Assembly (NCBI RefSeq): GCF_001894985.1
Contig: NZ_BCXG01000001.1
Location: 248,001-312,000, forward strand
Reading direction: 5' to 3'
Source of the DNA: Rhodococcus tukisamuensis NBRC 100609
GTDB taxonomy: Bacteria > Actinomycetota > Actinomycetes > Mycobacteriales > Mycobacteriaceae
DNA length: 64,000 bases
Of this stretch, positions 53,715 to 64,000 are shown piece after piece. The notes below the pieces were generated by a model that made no database searches, was not told the DNA's origin, and saw only the letters and a program-made list of their open reading frames with translations. Made by a program: the position numbers and the translations under genes. Positions within the stretch are counted from its first letter, which is position 1. Every line of letters begins with the position of its first letter.

Positions 53715-54599
53715 GTGCCGCCAACTCGTCGCATGAGCAACACGCCGCAGCCGCGCGGCCGCAGGCCCAAGGTGGCCGGGACCGGAAAGGCGCCCGGACG
53801 CCCGACCTCGCCGGTCGAGGGCATGGCGGCGGTACCGGTCGAGGACACGGCGGTGGCGCCGGTCGAGAACACCGCGCCGGCGCAGGTCGAGGGTCCCGCC
53901 GCGGAGTCGGTCGCGGTGGCTGCGGCCAAGCCGGTAGCGACCCCCCAGGTTCCCGAGGTTCCCGAGAGCGAGCCTGTCGAGAACCCCACTCCGGCCGGGG
54001 CGGCAAGTTCGGACGTCGAGGTCGACGACGCCGACGGGGCCGCCGAGGCGGCCGCCGCCGGCGCCGATGCGCCCGACGAGAGCGTGTCGGCGGGCGACAC
54101 GGACGCCGCGCGGGCGGGTTGGCGCCGTGTCGCAGTGGTGGGGGTGGTGGCACTGGTGCTGGCGGGGTTCGCGATCGTCGCGGCCGTCAAGCCGGGCGCA
54201 GGCGTCGCAAACCAGGCGTGGGTGGACACCGCCGCGACCTCGCGGGTGACCGCGGACGCCCGGCATGCCATCGAGACCCTCTACACCTACAAGTTCGACA
54301 CCGTGGACCAGGACTTCGACAACGCCCGCGCGGTCCTCGCCGACAACATGCGGACCGAGTTCGACAAGACCGCGCAGGTCACCCGCGACGCCGTCGTGCA
54401 GACGAAAACGGCGACATCGGCGCAGGTCAGCGACATCGGCGTCAAGATTCTCTCGGACGAGAACGCCGAGCTCGTCGGCAGCATGACCGTCAGTGCCACC
54501 AACGACGGTGCGGCGCAGGGAAGTGCGCAGGGGCCGCTGTCGGTGACCATGACGAAGGTCGACGGCACCTGGCTGCTCGCGGACATCCGCGACCGCTGA
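53715..54599 (+). CDS. Mce-associated membrane protein, second
   Basis: This 294-residue protein has a 130-residue N-terminal cytoplasmic region rich in Ala/Pro/Val/Glu with repeated PVE, APVEN and QVEG-like steps. One membrane helix follows (about 136-156), then a NTF2-like domain of the same Mas type (TADARHAIETLYTYKFDTVDQDF). GTG 53715 lies 8 nt after AAGGAG. It follows the first Mas gene by 57 bp and ends the operon. The long acidic-Pro tail is unusual in length. Confidence 0.87.
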   Translation: MPPTRRMSNTPQPRGRRPKVAGTGKAPGRPTSPVEGMAAVPVEDTAVAPVENTAPAQVEGPAAESVAVAAAKPVATPQVPEVPESEPVENPTPAGAASSDVEVDDADGAAEAAAAGADAPDESVSAGDTDAARAGWRRVAVVGVVALVLAGFAIVAAVKPGAGVANQAWVDTAATSRVTADARHAIETLYTYKFDTVDQDFDNARAVLADNMRTEFDKTAQVTRDAVVQTKTATSAQVSDIGVKILSDENAELVGSMTVSATNDGAAQGSAQGPLSVTMTKVDGTWLLADIRDR

Positions 54600-55021
54600 A
54601 CGCGCCCGACGGCCTGCCTTGCGGGGCGGTTCCGCGATGAATCGCCGCGTCAAGCCTTGACGCGGAGGGGATCAGGCGTCAGTCTATTGGTCGAGACATG
54701 CGAGAGATCGCGGTTCGTGCAGGTTCGCGCCGGCGCAAATGGAGGCACCGGGCGCGCGAAGGTTGTGCGGACGACGCGCTCGGATGTTAGTTTCGATCCT
54801 TACGCCGGTTGTATTCTGGGCGTTCTTCGGGTACCTTTGGACGTTGCGCTGGCTGCCTCCTGTCCACCCTCTCGGCCGTACTGCTTGTGAAGCGTTTGCT
54901 TCCTGCATGGTTGTGGGCTTCGTTCGGGTTGTGACCAGCGAATTCGCCCCACAGAAGAAGCAGATACAGCGGCGGTCGCGACAGCACGAGCGGCCCGCGT
55001 GAGGTGCTGGAAGGACGCATC
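54600..55021 (+). promoter_or_regulatory. rpoB upstream region
   Basis: This is a 422-bp gap between the mce operon and rpoB without a gene I would support. A perfect inverted repeat (CCGCGTCAA-GCC-TTGACGCGG, 54645-54665) may end mce transcription; its right arm also contains TTGACG, a -35-like hexamer with CAGTCT 17 bp further on. A second promoter-like element, GTTGTATTCT (54808-54817), is identical to the one before tRNA-Tyr. The long leader (about 200 nt) to rpoB suggests multiple start sites. Confidence 0.45.
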
Positions 55022-58000
55022 TTGGCAGTCTCTAGCCAGACCAAGGCAGGAATCCCCGGAGCCCCGAAGAGGGTCTCGTTCGCGAAAATTCGCGAACCTC
55101 TCGACGTTCCTGGGCTACTTGATCTACAGACGGATTCCTTTGAGTGGTTGATCGGTACGCCGGCCTCCCGTGCCCGGGCCGAGGCCCGCGGCGATGGCGG
55201 CACCACCGGCGGTCTGGAGGACATCCTCACTGAGCTGTCCCCGATCGAGGACTTCTCGGGTTCGATGTCCCTGTCCTTCTCCGACCCACGCTTCGACGAG
55301 GTCAAGGCCTCGACCGATGAGTGCAAAGACAAGGACATGACCTACGCGGCGCCGTTGTTCGTCACCGCGGAGTTCATCAACAACAACACCGGCGAGATCA
55401 AGAGCCAGACGGTCTTCATGGGTGACTTCCCGATGATGACCGACAAGGGCACCTTCATCATCAACGGCACCGAGCGCGTCGTCGTGTCGCAGCTGGTGCG
55501 TTCGCCCGGCGTCTACTTCGACCACAGTGTCGACAAGGGCACCGAGAAGGACCTGCACAGCGTCAAGGTCATCCCGGGCCGCGGCGCGTGGCTCGAGTTC
55601 GACGTCGACAAGCGCGACACCGTCGGTGTCCGCATCGACCGCAAGCGTCGCCAGCCGGTCACCGTCCTGCTCAAGGCCCTCGGCTGGACCACCGAGCAGA
55701 TCACCGAGCGCTTCGGCTTCTCGGAGATCCTGATGGCCACCCTGGAGAAGGACAACACCGCCGGCTCCGACGAGGCGCTGCTCGACATCTACCGCAAGCT
55801 GCGCCCGGGCGAGCCGCCGACCAAGGAGTCCGCGCAGACCCTGCTGGAGAACCTGTTCTTCAAGGAGAAGCGCTACGACCTCGCCCGCGTGGGTCGTTAC
55901 AAGATCAACAAGAAGCTGGGCCTGAACCATGGCCTGCCGATCACCGCGTCGACCCTCACCGAGGAAGACATCGTCGCGACGATCGAGTACCTGGTGCGCC
56001 TGCACGCCGGTGACACGTCGATGACCGCCCCCGGCGGCGTCGAGGTGCCCGTCGAGGTCGACGACATCGACCACTTCGGCAACCGTCGCCTGCGTACCGT
56101 CGGCGAGCTCATCCAGAACCAGATCCGGGTGGGCCTGTCCCGCATGGAGCGCGTCGTGCGCGAGCGGATGACGACCCAGGACGTCGAGGCGATCACGCCG
56201 CAGACCCTGATCAACATCCGTCCCGTCGTGGCCGCGATCAAGGAGTTCTTCGGAACCTCCCAGCTCTCGCAGTTCATGGACCAGAACAACCCGCTCTCGG
56301 GCCTGACCCACAAGCGTCGTCTGTCGGCGCTGGGCCCCGGTGGTCTGTCCCGTGAGCGTGCCGGCCTCGAGGTGCGAGACGTGCACCCGTCGCACTACGG
56401 CCGCATGTGCCCGATCGAGACCCCTGAGGGCCCGAACATCGGCCTGATCGGTTCGCTGTCGGTGTACGCACGGGTCAACCCGTTCGGCTTCATCGAGACC
56501 CCGTACCGCAAGGTCGTCGACGGCCAGGTCACCGACGAGGTGGACTACCTGACCGCCGACGAGGAGGACCGCCACGTCGTGGCGCAGGCCAACTCGCCGG
56601 TCGACAAGGACGGCTACTTCACCGACGACCGCGTCACCGTCCGCCGTAAGGGCGGCGAGGTGGAGTTCGTCTCCTCGACGGACGTCGACTACATGGACGT
56701 CTCGCCGCGGCAGATGGTCTCCGTCGCGACCGCGATGATCCCGTTCCTCGAGCACGACGACGCCAACCGTGCCCTGATGGGCGCGAACATGCAGCGCCAG
56801 GCCGTGCCGCTGGTCCGTTCCGAGTCGCCGCTGGTCGGCACCGGCATGGAGCTGCGCGCCGCGGTCGACGCCGGCGACGTCGTAGTCACCGAGAAGACCG
56901 GTGTCATCGAGGAGGTCTCGGCCGACTACGTCACCGTGATGGCGGACGACGGCACCCGCCGGACCTACCAGATGCGCAAGTTCGCGCGCTCGAACCAGGG
57001 CACCTGCGCCAACCAGCGTCCGATCGTGGACGAGGGCGACCGCGTGGAGGCCGGACAGGTCCTCGCCGACGGCCCCTGCACCGAGAACGGTGAGATGGCG
57101 CTGGGCAAGAACCTGCTCGTCGCGATCATGCCGTGGGAGGGCCACAACTACGAGGACGCGATCATCCTGTCGCAGCGCCTCGTGGAGGAGGACGTCCTCA
57201 CCTCGATCCACATCGAGGAGCACGAGATCGATGCCCGCGACACCAAGCTCGGTGCCGAGGAGATCACTCGCGACATCCCGAACGTCTCGGACGAGGTCCT
57301 CGCGGACCTCGACGAGCGCGGCATCATCCGGATCGGTGCCGAGGTTCGTGACGGCGACGTGCTGGTCGGAAAGGTCACGCCGAAGGGCGAGACCGAGCTG
57401 ACCCCGGAGGAGCGCCTGCTGCGCGCGATCTTCGGCGAGAAGGCCCGCGAGGTCCGCGACACGTCGCTCAAGGTTCCGCACGGCGAGTCCGGCAAGGTCA
57501 TCGGCATCCGCGTGTTCTCTCGCGACGACGACGACGACCTGCCCCCCGGCGTCAACGAGCTGGTCCGCGTGTACGTGGCGCAGAAGCGCAAGATCCAGGA
57601 CGGCGACAAGCTCGCCGGCCGGCACGGGAACAAGGGCGTCATCGGCAAGATCCTCCCGCAGGAGGACATGCCGTTCCTGCCCGACGGCACCCCGGTCGAC
57701 ATCATCCTGAACACGCACGGTGTCCCGCGTCGTATGAACATCGGTCAGGTTCTGGAGACCCACCTCGGGTGGATCGGCAAGACCGGCTGGAACATCCAGA
57801 TCGCGGCTGACGGCACCCGTCCGGACTGGGCCGCGACCCTGCCGGAAGAGATGCTCTCCGCCCCGGCCGACTCGAACATCGCCACCCCGGTGTTCGACGG
57901 TGCCAAGGAAGACGAGCTGACCGGTCTGCTGGGCGCGACCCTGCCGAACCGCGACGGCGAGCAGATGGTGGGCCCCGACGGAAAGGCCACCCTGTTCGAC

Positions 58001-58504
58001 GGCCGCTCCGGCGAGCCGTTCCCGTACCCGGTCTCGGTCGGCTACATGTACATCATCAAGCTGCATCACCTGGTCGACGACAAGATCCACGCCCGTTCGA
58101 CCGGTCCGTACTCGATGATCACCCAGCAGCCGCTCGGCGGTAAGGCCCAGTTCGGTGGCCAGCGCTTCGGTGAGATGGAGTGCTGGGCGATGCAGGCCTA
58201 CGGCGCGGCATACACGCTGCAGGAACTGCTCACCATCAAGTCTGACGACGTGGTGGGTCGAGTCAAGGTGTACGAGGCCATCGTCAAGGGCGAGAACATC
58301 CCCGAGCCGGGCATCCCCGAGTCGTTCAAGGTGCTCCTCAAGGAGCTCCAGTCGCTCTGCCTCAACGTGGAGGTGCTGTCCTCGGACGGCGCTGCCATCG
58401 AGATGCGCGACGGCGACGACGAGGACCTGGAGCGGGCGGCGGCGAACCTGGGCATCAACCTGTCCAGGAACGAAGCCGCGACGGTCGACGACCTCGCGAA
58501 CTAG
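55022..58504 (+). CDS. rpoB: DNA-directed RNA polymerase beta subunit
   Basis: This 1160-residue catalytic subunit starts with TTG at 55022, 6 nt after GAAGGA; mycobacterial rpoB likewise uses TTG. An in-frame GTG at 55004 is less likely. The rifampicin-resistance region (about residues 410-440) reads [17 protein letters not shown] followed by [13 protein letters not shown]. The Asp, His and Ser positions that mutate in resistant strains are all wild type, so a sensitive polymerase is predicted. Other blocks are [19 protein letters not shown] and [17 protein letters not shown]. No duplication or insertion is visible. Confidence 0.98.
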   Translation: MAVSSQTKAGIPGAPKRVSFAKIREPLDVPGLLDLQTDSFEWLIGTPASRARAEARGDGGTTGGLEDILTELSPIEDFSGSMSLSFSDPRFDEVKASTDECKDKDMTYAAPLFVTAEFINNNTGEIKSQTVFMGDFPMMTDKGTFIINGTERVVVSQLVRSPGVYFDHSVDKGTEKDLHSVKVIPGRGAWLEFDVDKRDTVGVRIDRKRRQPVTVLLKALGWTTEQITERFGFSEILMATLEKDNTAGSDEALLDIYRKLRPGEPPTKESAQTLLENLFFKEKRYDLARVGRYKINKKLGLNHGLPITASTLTEEDIVATIEYLVRLHAGDTSMTAPGGVEVPVEVDDIDHFGNRRLRTVGELIQNQIRVGLSRMERVVRERMTTQDVEAITPQTLINIRPVVAAIKEFFGTSQLSQFMDQNNPLSGLTHKRRLSALGPGGLSRERAGLEVRDVHPSHYGRMCPIETPEGPNIGLIGSLSVYARVNPFGFIETPYRKVVDGQVTDEVDYLTADEEDRHVVAQANSPVDKDGYFTDDRVTVRRKGGEVEFVSSTDVDYMDVSPRQMVSVATAMIPFLEHDDANRALMGANMQRQAVPLVRSESPLVGTGMELRAAVDAGDVVVTEKTGVIEEVSADYVTVMADDGTRRTYQMRKFARSNQGTCANQRPIVDEGDRVEAGQVLADGPCTENGEMALGKNLLVAIMPWEGHNYEDAIILSQRLVEEDVLTSIHIEEHEIDARDTKLGAEEITRDIPNVSDEVLADLDERGIIRIGAEVRDGDVLVGKVTPKGETELTPEERLLRAIFGEKAREVRDTSLKVPHGESGKVIGIRVFSRDDDDDLPPGVNELVRVYVAQKRKIQDGDKLAGRHGNKGVIGKILPQEDMPFLPDGTPVDIILNTHGVPRRMNIGQVLETHLGWIGKTGWNIQIAADGTRPDWAATLPEEMLSAPADSNIATPVFDGAKEDELTGLLGATLPNRDGEQMVGPDGKATLFDGRSGEPFPYPVSVGYMYIIKLHHLVDDKIHARSTGPYSMITQQPLGGKAQFGGQRFGEMECWAMQAYGAAYTLQELLTIKSDDVVGRVKVYEAIVKGENIPEPGIPESFKVLLKELQSLCLNVEVLSSDGAAIEMRDGDDEDLERAAANLGINLSRNEAATVDDLAN

Positions 58505-58512
58505 GAGCCGAC

Positions 58513-58561
58513 CCGGAGGAGGTGCACCGCAGCGGTCACGTACCGCGGTGCCCTCCTCCGG
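58513..58561 (+). terminator. Bulged hairpin between rpoB and rpoC
   Basis: A 17-bp stem (58513-58530 with 58545-58561) has a single bulged T at 58523 and a 14-nt loop. It is 9 nt after the rpoB stop in a 117-bp gap. There is no U-tract. It may be a partial terminator, pausing or RNA-processing site that tunes rpoC. Confidence 0.6.
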
Positions 58562-58621
58562 GGCCCGGCAGCGATAGCGACAACTAGCAGCGACAAACCC
58601 GAACAGGGGAAAGGAAGTTAC

Positions 58622-62578
<3,957 letters not shown>

Positions 62579-62625
62579 TCGGGTAGTCGCATCGGCAACG
62601 ACTACCGCCAGGTAGCCGGGTCCAC

Positions 62626-62669
62626 CGGAACGGCCCCCACGCCCTGCACTGGGTGGGGGGGCCGTTCCG
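62626..62669 (+). terminator. Hairpin terminator after rpoC
   Basis: A 15-bp stem (62626-62640 with 62653-62669) has an extra G on the 3' side and a 12-nt loop. It lies 48 nt after the rpoC stop. Before it, GCAACGACTACCGC from the end of rpoC is repeated once at about 62595-62608. Confidence 0.85.
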
Positions 62670-62737
62670 CGTCTACCGTGGGGGACGAACCGGACACACA
62701 GCGCCGGCGCTGCAACAACACACCCCCGGAGGCGGAA

Positions 62738-62941
62738 ATGGCTGGCAAGGGAATCGATCGGACCAAGGCACAGACAGCACTCGAGGTGGTCCGCGAGAGC
62801 CCGGCCATCACGGCGATCGTGGTGGCGCCCGCGGTCGTGGTGTTCGGTCTGCTGTGGTGGTTGACCGGGTTCGGCACGGCACTGCTGGTGACCGTGCTGC
62901 TCGGGGTGGTCGTGGTGGCGGGGAAGAAGTTCCTCGGCTGA
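62738..62941 (+). CDS. Small hydrophobic membrane protein
   Basis: I do not recognise this 67-residue protein. A basic N-terminal 20 residues (GKGIDRTKAQTALEVVRES) precede two closely spaced hydrophobic helices (about 24-45 and 46-62) and a final KKFLG. The ATG at 62738 has GGAGG 5 nt upstream, a convincing ribosome-binding site, and codon use matches its neighbours. It lies alone between rpoC and the ferredoxin reductase gene. Confidence 0.72.
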   Translation: MAGKGIDRTKAQTALEVVRESPAITAIVVAPAVVVFGLLWWLTGFGTALLVTVLLGVVVVAGKKFLG

Positions 62942-63038
62942 GCCTCCCGGGGCCCGTTTTCAGCCGGGCCGGGGGCGAGGAACGGGCAAACGGTCCATCC
63001 GCTGTGACGTGTACTGTACGGCCGCGTAATGTGAGCAG

Positions 63039-63048
63039 GAACATGTTC
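63039..63048. promoter_or_regulatory. 10-bp palindrome upstream of the FprB-like gene
   Basis: GAACATGTTC is a perfect palindrome 19 nt before the start codon, upstream of the GAGGAGG ribosome-binding site. It is short and could occur by chance. Confidence 0.3.
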
Positions 63049-63067
63049 TAGTTTCGAGGAGGCCACA

Positions 63068-64000
63068 GTGGCGTTCGTGATCACCCAGCCGTGCTGCAAC
63101 GATGCCAGCTGTACCGAGGTGTGCCCGGTGGACTGCATCCACCCGACGCCCGACGAGCGTGACTTCAAGTCCACGGAGATGCTCTACATCGACCCGGAGA
63201 CCTGCATCGACTGCGGACTCTGCGTCGACGCCTGCCCGGTGGACGCGATCTTCCGCGACGACGACCTGCCGGAGGCGATGACCCGTTACTCGACGATCAA
63301 CGCCGACTACTTCGCCGACAACGAGCCCGAGTACGCGGATCCCGCGCCTGCGCTCAAGTTCCCGAAGACCGACCAGGACCCGTTCCGGGTGGCGATCGTC
63401 GGTTCGGGCCCCTCGGCCTTCTACGCGGCCGGGGAACTGCTGGCGTTCAAGCGCTCCGGCATCGAGGTCGACATGTTCGACCGGCTGCCCACCCCGTGGG
63501 GCCTCGTCCGCGCAGGCGTGGCACCCGACCACCCGGAGACGAAGTCCGTCACCGACGTGTTCGCGGAGGTCGCGCGGCGGCCCGGGTTCCGGCTGCACCT
63601 GAACGTCGAGGTGGGCAAGCACCTCACCCACGAGGACCTGCTCGCGCACCACCACGCCGTGATCTACGCGGTCGGCGCGCCCAGCGACCGGCACCTCGGC
63701 ATCCCCGGGGAGGACCTGCCGGGCAGCCTCGCGGCCACCGAGTTCGTGGCCTGGTACAACGGCCACCCGGACTACGCGGATCGCACCTTCGACCTGTCCG
63801 GCACCCGCGCGGTGATCGTCGGCAACGGCAACGTCGCGCTCGACGTGGCACGACTGCTCGTCCTCGACCCGGACGTCCTCGACAAGACGGACATGGCCCC
63901 GCACGCCGTCGAGGCGCTTCGGCAGAGCTCGATCGAGGAGGTTGTGCTGCTCGGGCGCCGTGGCCCGGCGCAGGCGGCCTTCACCAGCCCCGAACTGCTG
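63068..64000 (+). CDS. fprB: Ferredoxin/ferredoxin-NADP reductase fusion, FprB-like, C-terminus off window
   Basis: The visible 311 residues begin with a bacterial ferredoxin domain. Cys residues in PCCNDASCTEVCPVDC and CIDCGLCVDACPVD suit one or two Fe-S clusters. From about residue 108 an adrenodoxin-reductase-like FAD domain follows: VAIVGSGPSAFYAAGELL, PTPWGLVRAGVAPDHPETK, and the NADP-binding VIVGNGNVALDVARLL. This domain order equals M. tuberculosis FprB (Rv0886, 575 aa). The GTG at 63068 follows GAGGAGG. It probably passes electrons from NADPH to ferredoxin partners such as cytochromes P450. Confidence 0.93.
   Translation, partial: MAFVITQPCCNDASCTEVCPVDCIHPTPDERDFKSTEMLYIDPETCIDCGLCVDACPVDAIFRDDDLPEAMTRYSTINADYFADNEPEYADPAPALKFPKTDQDPFRVAIVGSGPSAFYAAGELLAFKRSGIEVDMFDRLPTPWGLVRAGVAPDHPETKSVTDVFAEVARRPGFRLHLNVEVGKHLTHEDLLAHHHAVIYAVGAPSDRHLGIPGEDLPGSLAATEFVAWYNGHPDYADRTFDLSGTRAVIVGNGNVALDVARLLVLDPDVLDKTDMAPHAVEALRQSSIEEVVLLGRRGPAQAAFTSPELL

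Overview
The window looks like one contiguous chromosomal segment of a GC-rich, mycolic-acid-making actinomycete (order Mycobacteriales). A Rhodococcus/Prescottella-like genus is my best guess. This rests on codon use, frequent GTG/TTG starts, a TTG-started rpoB, HadA/HadB mycolate dehydratases, an mce operon, Corynebacteriales-type menaquinone genes, and a gene order that, from memory, follows M. tuberculosis Rv0545c-Rv0566c and then Rv0634B-Rv0668. The genus call is inference; no database search was possible.

Region 1 (1-18.4 kb) is partly accessory. It holds the 5' part of a Pit phosphate transporter gene. Next comes a branched-chain-amino-acid-type ABC importer: lipoprotein, fused LivH-LivM permease, LivG, LivF and a small membrane protein. 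Then follow a DHA2-type MFS exporter, a glutamate decarboxylase, a VOC protein coupled to an unknown helical protein, and an AtsD-like sulfatase. Two broken genes come next: a frameshifted FBP zinc-finger gene, and a DUF222/HNH gene interrupted by a 32-bp palindromic insert. A KstD-like flavoprotein and an IclR regulator end the region.

Region 2 (18.4-36.5 kb) is a scattered menaquinone locus: menB, a hotdog thioesterase, a ComB-like phosphatase coupled to menC, menD, a DUF3592 gene, an MgtA-like mannosyltransferase, menG, menJ and a polyprenyl diphosphate synthase. Iron handling (SIP flavoprotein with an IdeR/DtxR-type box), a flavin reductase, a large ATPase-LuxR regulator with a hydrolase and a DUF35 gene, HtpX and a YajQ homologue are interspersed. 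Together the men genes convert chorismate to menaquinone. The thioesterase is a candidate for the DHNA-CoA hydrolysis step, which has no textbook gene in this group.

Region 3 (36.6-42.8 kb) is core information processing: tRNA-Tyr, -Thr and -Met, rpmG, hadAB (no hadC), tRNA-Trp, secE-nusG, rplK-rplA, a structured leader and rplJ-rplL.

Region 4 (42.8-54.6 kb) is a complete mce lipid-import operon: mkl/mceG ATPase, two YrbE permeases, MceA-F and two Mce-associated membrane proteins. It lies between rplL and rpoB and is preceded by a perfect 19-bp palindrome.

Region 5 (54.6-64 kb) holds rpoB-rpoC with an intercistronic hairpin, a small membrane protein, and the 5' part of an FprB-like ferredoxin/ferredoxin-NADP reductase.

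Convergent gene pairs are separated by unusually long perfect hairpins. I saw no CRISPR array, rRNA operon, prophage or intact insertion sequence.
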